Part shown: piece after piece, positions 24,949 to 34,209 of the stretch | How the letters are laid out: the number at the start of each line of letters is the position of its first letter | How positions within the stretch are numbered: the first letter of the stretch is position 1 | Assembly: GCF_000745215.1 (NCBI RefSeq) | Contig: NZ_JQNK01000009.1 | Span: 1,860,001-1,924,000 of the forward strand | Source of the DNA: Methylosinus sp. PW1 | GTDB taxonomy: Bacteria; Pseudomonadota; Alphaproteobacteria; Rhizobiales; Beijerinckiaceae | Direction of reading: 5' to 3' | DNA: 64,000 nt | Position numbers and translations under genes: made by a program | Notes under the pieces: model-generated | What the model saw: the letters and a program-made list of their open reading frames with translations, nothing else | What the model was told of the DNA's origin: nothing | The model's database searches: none

Positions 24949-25622
24949 GCGCGCGCCTTGCGAATGAGGTAGCCGATGCCGCGCGCGGCATGAATTTCGA
25001 CGCCGGCCGCTTGCTTCTCGAGGCGCTGGCGCAGGCGCGACACCAGCATTTTCAGCGCGTCGATCTGCGCCGCTTCGCCGAAGCCGTAGATATCCTCGAA
25101 CAGCGAATCGTGGGTGACGGCGCGCCCCACTCGCCGCACGAGGGCCTCGAGCAGCAGCAACTCCCTCCTGTGCAGCACGAATGGCCGCCCCGCGATTTGC
25201 GCCTCGCGCGCTTCGAGATCGAAGGACAGATTGCCGACGACGATCGGCGGCTGCGAGCGTCCGCCCGGACGCCGCAGGCTCGCCCTGATGCGCGCCACCA
25301 GCTCGTCGGCGTCGAAAGGCTTGGAGAGATAGTCGTCCGCCCCGGCGTCGAGGCCGCTGATCTTGTCGTCTGTCGCGTGCAGCGCGGTGACGAAGACGAT
25401 GCGAATGCCGGGCCGCAAGCGGCGGATCGTCGGCACCGCGCCGATCGAGTCGCCGTCCGGAAGGCGGCGGTCGAGCAGCACCAGAGGATAGTCCCTGGTC
25501 CGCAGCGCCTCCAACGCCTCGGCGATGTCGCCGACATGGTCCGTCACGAATCCCGCATCATCGATGCGGTCTGCTATCAGCGCCGCCATCTCGCGCTGGT
25601 CTTCGACTATGAGAATGCGCAC
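24945..25622 (-). CDS. OmpR-type response regulator
   Basis: This 225-residue regulator has a receiver domain starting VRILIVEDQREMAALIADRI, with the phospho-Asp in LVLLDRRLPDGDS and conserved Lys in DYLSKPFD. A winged-helix DNA-binding domain follows (RRELLLLEALVRRVGRAVTH, LVSRLRQRLEK). The start is GTG 25622 with GGGAG six bases upstream; an earlier start would add unrelated residues. Its stop overlaps the kinase start. It is similar throughout to the regulator at 42554-43231. Confidence 0.92.
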   Translation of the reverse strand: MRILIVEDQREMAALIADRIDDAGFVTDHVGDIAEALEALRTRDYPLVLLDRRLPDGDSIGAVPTIRRLRPGIRIVFVTALHATDDKISGLDAGADDYLSKPFDADELVARIRASLRRPGGRSQPPIVVGNLSFDLEAREAQIAGRPFVLHRRELLLLEALVRRVGRAVTHDSLFEDIYGFGEAAQIDALKMLVSRLRQRLEKQAAGVEIHAARGIGYLIRKARA

Positions 25623-25784
25623 AAAGAGCTCCCGCCGCCACGACGCTCCGTACCATGAGAAAGCATTCGCTCCTTCGAACGGCCTCTCCCAGCGATCATT
25701 TTCGCAACTGTGTCGAATTTGCAACTACTTGCCCAAATTCGCGTCGCCGCGCCGCGCGATCTCGCCGCCTCGGCGCATCGAATG

Positions 25785-25802
25785 ATATCAATTAATTGAT
25801 AT
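25785..25802. promoter_or_regulatory. Perfect 18-bp AT palindrome, probable operator
   Basis: ATATCAATTAATTGATAT is its own reverse complement. It stands out in a GC-rich region between the divergent response regulator and the DUF2946/TonB-receptor genes. A TACTATAT stretch follows and could be a -10 region. A dimeric repressor, for instance an iron or copper regulator, may bind here. The identity of the regulator is unknown. Confidence 0.6.
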
Positions 25803-25922
25803 TACTATATCTTTTTATTGGCGCCCCGGGGCGTGCGCCGTTCGAGCGAGCCGCTGTGTTACGACCAAGTTACCGAACGAGCATAACGATTCGAGGCCCT
25901 TATCCAGCGGCGGGGAGCGGCC

Positions 25923-26288
25923 TTGCGTTATTGGTTCATCATCTGCCTGACGCTGTTGCAGGCGCTGATGTCGATCGGCGGCGCGAACGCTCATGAGCTC
26001 GGATGGGCGCATGTGAGAGGCGGCGCGTCCCTCGCCGATCATTGCGGCGACATTCGGCATGGCGATGAGACGCCGGCGAAGGAGGGCCGGACCGGTCAGT
26101 GCTGCATTCTCTGCGTGGCCGGCGGCTGCGGCGGGCTCGATTTGGCGACCACGCATGCGCCGACGACGCTCGCCCATTTCTTCTTTTCCACCGCCTCCGC
26201 GCGCCGCATCGCGCCCCCGCGCCTCCCCCGGAAGCCGCTCGGATGGGGCTGCTCCTGGTCGTCGCGCGCGCCGCCGACGCTCTCCTGA
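25923..26288 (+). CDS. DUF2946-like small exported Cys protein
   Basis: This 121-residue protein has a TTG start after GGGGAG. The signal peptide is LRYWFIICLTLLQALMSIGG, followed by ANAHELGWAHVRGG. Downstream is a cysteine cluster, QCCILCVAGGCGG, and then a basic tail. The layout resembles DUF2946 proteins, which often precede TonB-dependent receptors in metal-uptake clusters. The cysteines could bind metal. It is 83 bases before the TonB receptor. An earlier or later start is possible. Confidence 0.55.
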   Translation: MRYWFIICLTLLQALMSIGGANAHELGWAHVRGGASLADHCGDIRHGDETPAKEGRTGQCCILCVAGGCGGLDLATTHAPTTLAHFFFSTASARRIAPPRLPRKPLGWGCSWSSRAPPTLS

Positions 26289-26370
26289 CCCAATGAACGC
26301 GGCTCGCTTCCGTGCCGCGCCCTCAATTCGGCTCGCGTCGGCCTCTGCGCCACGCCAGGAGACATGAGAC

Positions 26371-28692
26371 ATGCATCGTTCGAAATTGATGCGCGGCGTT
26401 TTCGCCGGCGCATTTCCGCTCGTTTCTTTCACCGCCTCCGCCCTCGCGCAGGAGACGCTGCCCGCGATCGACGTCGCTGGAGAGCAGAATGGCGCTCCCG
26501 CGCGACGCAATTTGGGTCAGCTCTCCTCGCTCGACGACGGCAAGCAGACCGGCTATGCGCGCAGCAACGCCTTCTCGGCCACGAAGACCAATGCGCCGCT
26601 CATCGACACGCCGCGCGCCGTGGTCGTCATTCCGCGACAAGTGCTCGAGGACAATCAGATCCTGAACACACAGGAGGCGGTGAAATTCGTCTCCGGCGTG
26701 CAGACGGGCCTGTTCACCTATTACGACGCCTTTCTGATCCGCGGCTTTTCCAACGGCAACAACACCTATCGCGACGGGCTGAAGCTGACCGGCGTGGCCA
26801 ACGCGTCGGACACGGCCTTCATCGAGCGCGTCGAAATCCTCAAAGGGCCGGCCGCCATGCTCTATGGGCGCATTCAGCCGGGCGGCATGGTGAATTTCGT
26901 CACCAAGCGGCCGCAGGAAGAGGCCGCGTACAGCATGCAGGAGCAGTTCGGCAGCTGGGGGCTCTCACGCACCACCGTCGACGCGACCGGGCCGCTCGAC
27001 AAGGAGAAGACGCTCCTCTACCGCGTGATCGGCGTCTATGACCGCGCCGACGACTTCATCGACTTCCGGCATCGCGACAATGGCTCGGTTCTGGCGCGGC
27101 TCGCCTGGCGGCCGACCGAGCAATTCGAAGCGAATCTCTCCTTCCAATACGACCATCTCAAGACCGCCAGCCGCGGCAGCTACGGCCAGATGGTCCCGGC
27201 ATTGGCGCAGAGCTACGCCATTCCTGGTTTCGTCGGCCGCCCGGCCGGCCTTCCGCGCAATTGGACGCAGATGGACCCGAAATGGTACGACGAATTTCCC
27301 GATGTAATGGAGCGTATTCTCGTCGCAGCGGATTGGACCTATCGTTTCGACAATCAATGGTCGGTGACGAACAGGCTCCACTATAATCATGCCGACGAAA
27401 TGCAATATTATATCCTCTCGCGCGGCTATAATCTCACAACCGGCCAAATGAACCGCAAGCTCAGCTGGAGCCGCGGCTATCGCGACATGTATTCTCTAAA
27501 TCTCGACGTGAATGGCGAGGTGGAAACCGGACCATTGAAGCACAAGCTGCTCTTCGGCTTCGACTACTTCTGGTATCATCAGGTGTACAAGGGCGACAAT
27601 CCGCCTGGCACGCCGCCTGCCGGCTTTCCATTGCAGCCGATCCCGGCTCTCGACGTCTGGGCGCCCAATTATGGCGGCATCGACTATTACTCGCTGCACG
27701 GATTCGTCGGCCAAGGCTCGGGCAACCTTTTGTCTCGCTCCAATCAGGTCAACTTCGGCTATTACGTCCAGGACGACATCTCCTACGAGGATTTCATCCA
27801 CTTCCTGATTGGCGGCCGTTACGACGTCGCCTTCGACGTCAACCAAGAAATTTCCGGCGTCACGCAAACGGCGGCCGGCGCGCAGTGCTATCCCTTCTGC
27901 GACGGCCACTATAATCCGTCGTGGAAAGGGAACCGGACCGAGCGAAAAATCTCGCCGAACGGCGGCCTGCTGGTGAAGCTCGACGAGAATTTCTCGATCT
28001 ATGCGAGCTATGCGGAATCTTTCGGCAATTCCAACGCGGCGGCGCAGAGCGCCGACGCCACGCCGCTCAAGTCTCAGGAAGGGCAGCAATTCGAGGTCGG
28101 CGCCAAGGCGAGTCTCTTCGACGGAAGGCTGACCGGATCGATCGCCGCTTTCGATCTCTATCTCTCGAACATTCTGACATCGGACCCACGCTTTCCGAAT
28201 TCGAGCTTCCAGATCGCTGCCGGCAAGGTGCGCAATCGCGGCCTCGAATTGGACGTGGCGGGGCAGGTCACCGACAACATCAGCATCATCGGCAGCTACA
28301 CGAACAGCGACGCGATCGTCCTCAAGAGCAATGTCACCGGCACGGGCGCCATTCTCGGCAAGCGCTGGCCGGGAGTTCCGCGCCACGCCGGCAATCTCTG
28401 GGTGAAATACGACACGGCGCCGGGCGCCAAGGAGGGCTTCGCCTTCGGGGCCGGCTTCTACGCCAATGGCGAGCGGCAGGGAAACGCCACCAATTCCTGG
28501 CAGCTTCCCGCCTATGTGCGCTTCGACGCCATGGTCGGCTATCGCTTATTGTTCCAGAATGTGCCGATCGAAGCCCAGCTCAATGTCGTGAATATCGCCG
28601 ACGCGAAATATTTCGAGAGCAGCGACGGCGGACTCAACGCCGCCTACGGCGCGCCGCGCACTTTCGTCGGCTCGCTGAAAGTGAAATTCTAG
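26371..28692 (+). CDS. TonB-dependent siderophore/metallophore receptor
   Basis: This 773-residue outer-membrane receptor imports a metal chelate using TonB energy. The signal peptide is near LMRGVFAGAFPLVSFTASAL, cut at ALAQE. The plug domain is clear: PLIDTPRAVVVIPRQVLEDN, QEAVKFVSGVQTG, FLIRGFSNGNN and VEILKGPAAMLYGRIQPGG. A 22-strand-type barrel follows, ending TFVGSLKVKF with the C-terminal Phe. The PepSY membrane protein follows 78 bases later, the usual partner for reductive iron release. Copper-chelate import cannot be excluded given the neighbourhood. Confidence 0.93.
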   Translation: MHRSKLMRGVFAGAFPLVSFTASALAQETLPAIDVAGEQNGAPARRNLGQLSSLDDGKQTGYARSNAFSATKTNAPLIDTPRAVVVIPRQVLEDNQILNTQEAVKFVSGVQTGLFTYYDAFLIRGFSNGNNTYRDGLKLTGVANASDTAFIERVEILKGPAAMLYGRIQPGGMVNFVTKRPQEEAAYSMQEQFGSWGLSRTTVDATGPLDKEKTLLYRVIGVYDRADDFIDFRHRDNGSVLARLAWRPTEQFEANLSFQYDHLKTASRGSYGQMVPALAQSYAIPGFVGRPAGLPRNWTQMDPKWYDEFPDVMERILVAADWTYRFDNQWSVTNRLHYNHADEMQYYILSRGYNLTTGQMNRKLSWSRGYRDMYSLNLDVNGEVETGPLKHKLLFGFDYFWYHQVYKGDNPPGTPPAGFPLQPIPALDVWAPNYGGIDYYSLHGFVGQGSGNLLSRSNQVNFGYYVQDDISYEDFIHFLIGGRYDVAFDVNQEISGVTQTAAGAQCYPFCDGHYNPSWKGNRTERKISPNGGLLVKLDENFSIYASYAESFGNSNAAAQSADATPLKSQEGQQFEVGAKASLFDGRLTGSIAAFDLYLSNILTSDPRFPNSSFQIAAGKVRNRGLELDVAGQVTDNISIIGSYTNSDAIVLKSNVTGTGAILGKRWPGVPRHAGNLWVKYDTAPGAKEGFAFGAGFYANGERQGNATNSWQLPAYVRFDAMVGYRLLFQNVPIEAQLNVVNIADAKYFESSDGGLNAAYGAPRTFVGSLKVKF

Positions 28693-28769
28693 CGAACCGA
28701 GACGCGCCGGCGGCCGAGGGTGGCGGCCCACGAGCCGCCGGCGTGTCGAATTCATCAGGAGGCCATACA

Positions 28770-30050
28770 ATGATCCGTTCTTTTTTCGTCTTTCTGCATC
28801 GCTGGATCGGTCTGGCGATGACTGGATTTCTCGTCGTCGTCGCCCTCAGCGGCAGCCTGCTCGCCTTCAACACCGAGCTCGAGCGCGTCTTCGCGCCGCA
28901 GCTCTTCGCTGAGCCGCGCGCGGGCGTTCCGCCGCTCGACCTCGCCGCTCTCGCGCAGAGCGCGCAGGGAATCGTCCTCGACCGGCGCGTCGCGAGCGTG
29001 CTCTATGCGGAGCCCGATCAGATCCTCGTCAGCTTCGCCCGGCCCATGGATCCGGCGACCGGCAAGCCCGGCGAGGTCACGGGCTTCGATCAATTGTTTC
29101 TCGATCCCTGGACCGGAAAAGAGCTCGGCCGCCGCATGCGCGGCGACATTTCCGAAGGGCTCGTCAATCTCATGCCCTTCATCTACAAACTGCATTGGAC
29201 CTTGGTTCTCGGACCCCTCGGCGCGTTCACGCTCGGCATAGTGGCCATCGCGTGGTCGATCGATTGTTTCGTCGGCTTCTATCTCACTTTGCCCAATTCG
29301 CTCGGCGGCTTTTTCCGGCGCTGGAAGACGGCGTGGCTGGTGAAATGGCGCGGCGGCGCCTATCGCGTCAATCTCGACCTGCATCGCGCGAGCGGCCTGT
29401 GGCTGTGGCCGATGCTCTTCGTCTTCGCCTGGTCGAGCGTGCTGTTCAATATGAAGCCGGTCTATTTCTGGGTCACAGAGAGGGTCTTCGATTATCAATC
29501 GCCGATGGCCCTCATGAAGGACATGATGGCGCGCCGCCCCAATGACGCGCCCGCGCTCGACTGGCGCGCGGCGCAGGCCATTGGCGAGCGCCTCGCCGCC
29601 GAGCTCGCCGAGCAGCGCGGCTTCAAGGTCGTCGCGCCGCTCAGCCTCGGCTATAGCCCCATGGGCGGGCTCTACAGCTATCAAATCCGCACCGACCGCG
29701 ACGTTTTCGAGCGCTCGCCCAAGGGCGGCAGCACATCGATCTTCTTCGATGGCGATGACGGATCGCTCGTTCGGCTGCATCTGCCGACGGGCGAGCATGT
29801 CGGCAATACGGTCGAGAGCTGGCTCTATGCGCTGCATATGACGCGCGTGTTCGGCCGGCCGTTCCAGATCTTCGTCTGCGCGCTCGGCCTCTTCGTCACG
29901 CTGCTCTCCGTCACCGGCGTCTACATATGGTGGAAGAAGCGGCGCGCGCGAAAGCTTTCCACGAATCACTCGACCGCACGCTCCACCGGGGAGGAGCCGC
30001 GGCTCGAAGCCGACGCGCGTACGCGAGCCGCGACAGGCCATTCACGATAA
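28770..30050 (+). CDS. PepSY-associated transmembrane protein
   Basis: This 426-residue inner-membrane protein of the PepSY-TM family often follows TonB-dependent siderophore receptors and is thought to reduce the imported ferric chelate. Helix 1 is FFVFLHRWIGLAMTGFLVVV. Others are IYKLHWTLVLGPLGAFTLGI, LHRASGLWLWPMLFVFAWSS and a final FVCALGLFVTLLSVTGVYIW followed by WKKRRARK. His residues in the helices (LHRW, KLHW, LHRA, ALHM) may bind haem. CAGGAGG lies upstream of ATG 28770. Confidence 0.88.
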   Translation: MIRSFFVFLHRWIGLAMTGFLVVVALSGSLLAFNTELERVFAPQLFAEPRAGVPPLDLAALAQSAQGIVLDRRVASVLYAEPDQILVSFARPMDPATGKPGEVTGFDQLFLDPWTGKELGRRMRGDISEGLVNLMPFIYKLHWTLVLGPLGAFTLGIVAIAWSIDCFVGFYLTLPNSLGGFFRRWKTAWLVKWRGGAYRVNLDLHRASGLWLWPMLFVFAWSSVLFNMKPVYFWVTERVFDYQSPMALMKDMMARRPNDAPALDWRAAQAIGERLAAELAEQRGFKVVAPLSLGYSPMGGLYSYQIRTDRDVFERSPKGGSTSIFFDGDDGSLVRLHLPTGEHVGNTVESWLYALHMTRVFGRPFQIFVCALGLFVTLLSVTGVYIWWKKRRARKLSTNHSTARSTGEEPRLEADARTRAATGHSR

Positions 30051-30337
30051 CGAATGGAGGAATCTGTTCCATTGTTTTTCTTCGCCAATTGCTCATTGAC
30101 GCGCCGCGCTCGTTCCGAGCCCGCGCGCCTCACCCATGGCGCATCGCTCGTCTCTCTCCCTCGTGATCCTGTCGTTGAATTGTGAGGAATGCGATCGACG
30201 AAGCAGCGACCGCCGACGCTTGCCGAACGACCGGACCATCGCCGGCTTCGGCGTCGGCGAAATCGCGCCGCCGTCGAGGTCGCGATGAGCATCTCCATGC
30301 GCCCCGCGTCGTGACGAACCAAACATGCTCCTGCCGT
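30051..30337. other. Spacer between convergent PepSY and DMP19-like genes
   Basis: No reading frame with coding character was found in these 287 bases. The genes on both sides point inward, so a terminator is expected, but no strong stem followed by a T-run is visible. Confidence 0.35.
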
Positions 30338-31051
30338 TCACGGCGCGTCGATCTCGCAAACGCGATCGGTTGTTGATCGGCCGCGGAACATGATGGCTTT
30401 GCCGCTGGCGTCGACCATGTGGAAGAGGCCTTGATCGGCGAGGAAATACCAGGCGGTCGTCGGCGCGCCGGCGAACTCGCGCGTCGGATCGCCGGCTGTC
30501 ACGCGGTCGAGCCGCTGGCCCGCCTTGGCGACCAGGGCGCGAATGAGCTTCATGTAGCGGGGCGCGGCGGCCTGGGCTGCGGCGATACGCGCGGCGCGAT
30601 CGGGAAGCTGCTCGCCGCGCCGCCGGACTTCCGCCGATATGCGCTCCGCGCCTGCCGGCGCGAGGGCAGGATGCGCGCGAAGCCACGCGCGGTTGAGACC
30701 ACGCAGATCCTCTGTCTTGTCCAAACCGAAAAAGCGCTCGTCTATCGCTTCGAGCGCGGCGCGTTCGGCGCTCTTGCCGTAATCATAGATCGTCGTCGCG
30801 AGGAATTTCGTCAGCCGCGCCCTGCCCAGTGAATCGACGAGGCGGCCCCCTTCGTCGAACAGCGAGAGATGCTTTTTCGCTCCGATCGCCGCCAGGCCTT
30901 CGCGGATCAGCCGCACCGAATCGACATGCCAGCGCGAATTGAGGACGAATTGCGGGAAGCCGCCATTCTCCATCTGCGCCAGATAATAATCGACCTCATA
31001 GCTGCGCAGCGCCTCCTGTGACATTTCGTCGAAGCGAATATGTTGCGCCAA
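30338..31051 (-). CDS. DMP19/DUF4375-like protein
   Basis: At least 237 residues are visible. The segment SYEVDYYLAQMENGGFPQFV, LNSRW matches the DUF4375 domain of the DNA-mimic protein DMP19, which in Neisseria blocks a repressor. The frame stays open upstream of the given TTG start and reads sensible protein (DPDYDIVQANIDFLNDLL), as in relatives. The true N-terminus is therefore probably 30-60 residues earlier, between 31051 and about 31240, but no good ATG is seen there. The C-terminal third has no recognised domain. Its role here is unknown. Confidence 0.65.
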   Translation of the reverse strand: MAQHIRFDEMSQEALRSYEVDYYLAQMENGGFPQFVLNSRWHVDSVRLIREGLAAIGAKKHLSLFDEGGRLVDSLGRARLTKFLATTIYDYGKSAERAALEAIDERFFGLDKTEDLRGLNRAWLRAHPALAPAGAERISAEVRRRGEQLPDRAARIAAAQAAAPRYMKLIRALVAKAGQRLDRVTAGDPTREFAGAPTTAWYFLADQGLFHMVDASGKAIMFRGRSTTDRVCEIDAP

Positions 31052-31261
31052 CAGATCGTTGAGGAAGTCGATATTGGCCTGGACGATGTCATAGTCCGGA
31101 TCGGTGGAGTCGACCGCGCTCTGGTCGACGACGATTGCGTTTTTGCGCGCGGGAATTGCGCAGGCGCGTGACTCGCCTACGATCCGATCGGATCGGAGAA
31201 AATCTAGATTCTTCGATCGAATTCTCGCCGACCAGACGATGCCGCCGGATCGGAGAGCGCT

Positions 31262-33439
31262 CTATGCAAATGCGACATTGGTGGTCTTCAGCGGGACGCT
31301 GCGAATACGCTTTCCGGTCGCTGCGAAAAACGCGTTGAGCACGGCGGGCGCGGCGACGCAGATCGTCGGCTCGCCGACGCCGCCCCAAAAGCCGCCGCTC
31401 GGCATGACGATCGTCTCCACTTTCGGCATGTCCTTGATGCGCATCGAATCATAATTGTCGAAATTGCTCTGCTCGACGCGGCCGTTCTTCACCGTGATGG
31501 CCCCATAGAAGAGCGCCGAGAGGCCGTAGACGAAGGAGCCCGCGACCTGCCGCTCGATCTGAGCCGGATTGACGGCATAGCCCGTATCCGTCGCCGCGAC
31601 GATGCGATGGATCTTGATCTTGTCGCCATCCTGCACGGAAATTTCCGTCGCCGCCGCGACATAGCTGCCATAGCCCATGAAGGAGGCGATCCCCCGATGC
31701 ACGCCGGCGGGCGGCGGCGCGCTCCAGCCGATGCGCTCCGCCACGGCGTCGAGCACGGCGAGTTGCTTGGGGCGGTTCTTCATCAGCGCGCGGCGGAAGG
31801 CCAGAGGCTCGGCGCCGGCGGCATGGGCCAGCTCGTCGATGAAGCTCTCGAGATAGATGGCGTTGTGATTGATGTTGACGCCGCGCCAGAAGCCCGGCGG
31901 CACCGACGGATTGCGCATCGAATGCTCGACGAGCAGGTGAGGGACGTCATAACCGATCTGCGCGTCGCCACTCGGCGCGAGCCCTTGGAAAGCCGCCGGA
32001 TCGACGCCGTCCTTGATCGCCTCGGGCCGCACGCTCGCCAGAATCGACTGACCCGACAGGCGAATATGCAGGCCGACGAGCTTGTTCTGCGCGTCGAGTC
32101 CGCCGACGAGCCGGCATTGCGTCACCGGATGATATTTGCCATGCGCCATATCCTCCTCGCGCGACCACAAGAGCTTCACCGGCCGGCCGGGAAACTGCTT
32201 GGCGAGAAGCACCGCTTGGGTGACGTAATCGGTGAAGCCGCGCCGGCCGAAGCCGCCGCCGAGCATGATCTTGTGAACCTCGCATTTTTCCGGCGGCAGG
32301 CCCGAGGCGGCGACCACGGCGGCGAAGGCGGCTTCGCCGTTCTGCGTGCCGGTCCAAACCTCGCAGCGCTGCGGCGTATAGAGCGCCGTGGCGTTCAACG
32401 GCTCCATCTGCGCGTGATTTTGATGCGGATAGGAATAGACCGCCTCTATCACCTTGGCCGCGCCGGCGATCGCCGCATTCGCGTCGCCGTTGCGATTGCC
32501 GACCACGGCGGCCTCTGCGAAGTCCAGCCCCTCGGCCAGCCACGCGGCCGTCGCCGCGCTGGAGGCCGCAGCATTCGGCCCCTCGTCCCAGACGATCGGC
32601 AGAGCGTCCAGCGCCGTCTTGGCGCGCCACCATGTGTCCGCCACCACGGCCACCGCCGTGTCGCCCACCGCTATCGCCTTCACGACGCCGGGCAGCCCGG
32701 CGATCTTCGCTCCGTCGAAGCTCTTCAGCCGGCCGCCGAAAACCGGGCAATCGGCGATCGCCGCATTCAGCATGTTCGGCAGCTTCAAATCTATGCCATA
32801 GACCATCTTGCCATTGGTCTTGTCGGCCGTGTCGAGCCGCGGCAGGCCCTTGCCGGCGATCTTCCAATCCTTCGGGTCCTTCAGCGGCGGGTCGGCCGGC
32901 GGCTTCAGCAGCGCGGCCGCCGCGGCGACCTTGCCGTAGCTCGTGGAGCGGCCGGAGGCGGCGTGAGTGATGATGCTGCTCTGCGCCCTGCATTCTGTAG
33001 CTGGGACCTTCCATTCGTCGGCCGCGGCCTGGATCAGCATCTCGCGCGCCGTCGCGCCGCCCTTGCGGACATAATCATGCGAGCCCCGGATGCCCCGGCT
33101 GCCGCCGGTGGAGAAATCGCCCCATACGCGATTGCGCGCCACGCTCTGGCCCGGCGTCGGATATTCGGTCGTGACCTTGGACCAGTCGCATTCGAGCTCC
33201 TCGGCCACGAGCTGCGCGAGTCCGGTGAGCGAGCCCTGGCCCATCTCCGAGCGGGCGATGCGAATGACGACCGTATCGTCCGGCTTCACCACCACCCAGG
33301 CGTTGACCTCCGGTGCGCCTTCCGCGGCGAGAGCGCCCCTGGGGGCGCCGGGAATGTCGAGGCCGAGCGCCAGCCCCGCGCCGAGCGAGGCCCCGCCGAT
33401 GATAAAGCCGCGCCGGCCGAGGGAGAGAGATTGCGTCAT
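31262..33439 (-). CDS. Molybdenum hydroxylase large subunit (isoquinoline 1-oxidoreductase beta type)
   Basis: This xanthine-dehydrogenase-family molybdopterin subunit has about 725 residues. MTQSLSLGRRGFIIGGASLG is a Tat signal, so the complex is periplasmic. Cofactor-domain segments include IARSEMGQGSLTGLAQLVAE, MLGGGFGRRGFTDYVTQAVL, PPGFWRGVNINHNAIYLESF and FWGGVGEPTICVAAPAVL with the catalytic Glu in GVGEP. The ATG at 33439 was chosen over an upstream in-frame start because it places the Tat motif correctly. It lies 13 bases after the 2Fe-2S subunit gene. Such enzymes oxidise aldehydes or N-heterocycles; no cytochrome subunit is adjacent. Confidence 0.9.
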   Translation of the reverse strand: MTQSLSLGRRGFIIGGASLGAGLALGLDIPGAPRGALAAEGAPEVNAWVVVKPDDTVVIRIARSEMGQGSLTGLAQLVAEELECDWSKVTTEYPTPGQSVARNRVWGDFSTGGSRGIRGSHDYVRKGGATAREMLIQAAADEWKVPATECRAQSSIITHAASGRSTSYGKVAAAAALLKPPADPPLKDPKDWKIAGKGLPRLDTADKTNGKMVYGIDLKLPNMLNAAIADCPVFGGRLKSFDGAKIAGLPGVVKAIAVGDTAVAVVADTWWRAKTALDALPIVWDEGPNAAASSAATAAWLAEGLDFAEAAVVGNRNGDANAAIAGAAKVIEAVYSYPHQNHAQMEPLNATALYTPQRCEVWTGTQNGEAAFAAVVAASGLPPEKCEVHKIMLGGGFGRRGFTDYVTQAVLLAKQFPGRPVKLLWSREEDMAHGKYHPVTQCRLVGGLDAQNKLVGLHIRLSGQSILASVRPEAIKDGVDPAAFQGLAPSGDAQIGYDVPHLLVEHSMRNPSVPPGFWRGVNINHNAIYLESFIDELAHAAGAEPLAFRRALMKNRPKQLAVLDAVAERIGWSAPPPAGVHRGIASFMGYGSYVAAATEISVQDGDKIKIHRIVAATDTGYAVNPAQIERQVAGSFVYGLSALFYGAITVKNGRVEQSNFDNYDSMRIKDMPKVETIVMPSGGFWGGVGEPTICVAAPAVLNAFFAATGKRIRSVPLKTTNVAFA

Positions 33440-33452
33440 GATTGTTCTCCCC

Positions 33453-33908
33453 TCAGGCCTTGGCGGCGGCGTGAATGGCCTCACGCGCCTGCTGGAACGT
33501 GCCGCAGCGGCAGATATTGGTGATCGCCTCGTCTATGTCCTTGTCGGTCGGACGCGGATTCTCGCGCAGCAGTGCGGCGGCCGCCATCAGCAGCCCGCTC
33601 TGGCAATAGCCGCATTGCGGCACATCATGCGCGATCCACGCCTCTTGCAGCCGATGCAGAGCGCCGTCCCGGCCGAGCCCCTCTATGGTGGTGATCTTCT
33701 TGCCGACGACATCGCCGACCTGCACGCTGCAAGCGCGCACCGCCTCGCCGTCCACATGCACGGTGCAAGCGCCGCATTGCGCGATGCCGCAACCGTATTT
33801 CGTGCCCGTGAGGCCGATATTCTCGCGGATCGCCCAGAGCAACGGCGTGTCCGGCGCGACGTCTATGTCGTAGCCACGCCCATTGACGGTCAGCGTAAGG
33901 GTCGTCAT
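33453..33908 (-). CDS. Molybdenum hydroxylase small subunit, 2Fe-2S protein
   Basis: This 151-residue electron-transfer subunit contains two 2Fe-2S clusters. The first is plant-ferredoxin type ([20 protein letters not shown] with a later ACSVQ). The second has [12 protein letters not shown] and [10 protein letters not shown]. This is the standard alpha subunit for isoquinoline 1-oxidoreductase-like enzymes. The start ATG 33908 has GGAGAGG upstream. It is the first gene of the two-gene operon and has no export signal, so it would be exported with the Tat-signal-bearing partner. Confidence 0.93.
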   Translation of the reverse strand: MTTLTLTVNGRGYDIDVAPDTPLLWAIRENIGLTGTKYGCGIAQCGACTVHVDGEAVRACSVQVGDVVGKKITTIEGLGRDGALHRLQEAWIAHDVPQCGYCQSGLLMAAAALLRENPRPTDKDIDEAITNICRCGTFQQAREAIHAAAKA

Positions 33909-34209
33909 GCAATGCCTCTCCAACGGCGGCCATTTCACATTTTCTATCAAATCGGTCATATTTAGGAAAGAGCCTGCGCGCCCCCGCGAGCGCCGGAGGC
34001 GGGGAAACCTGAAAATCAGCTCACGAAAATCAGCTCACATGGAAATCGCCGGGGCGCGCTCTCCGTCAGACATTCGGGGCGTGGGGGTCGGATGCTCGGC
34101 GACGCGGCATGCTCATGACGTCCTTCTCTCGCGCGCCACTTTCCCGATCTTCATAGCCGGTCCCCGCCGTTTTCCTCGACGAATCTAAGGGGAGGCGAGC
34201 ACGCGCCGC
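33909..34209. other. Spacer upstream of the molybdenum hydroxylase operon
   Basis: About 300 bases without a credible gene. It contains the 14-bp tandem repeat at 34011-34038 and must hold the promoter of the molybdenum hydroxylase operon, but no clear -35/-10 pair was recognised. Confidence 0.4.
34011..34038. repeat. 14-bp direct tandem repeat
   Basis: GAAAATCAGCTCAC occurs twice without a gap, about 100 bases upstream of the molybdenum hydroxylase genes. It may be a regulator site pair or replication slippage. Confidence 0.8.
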
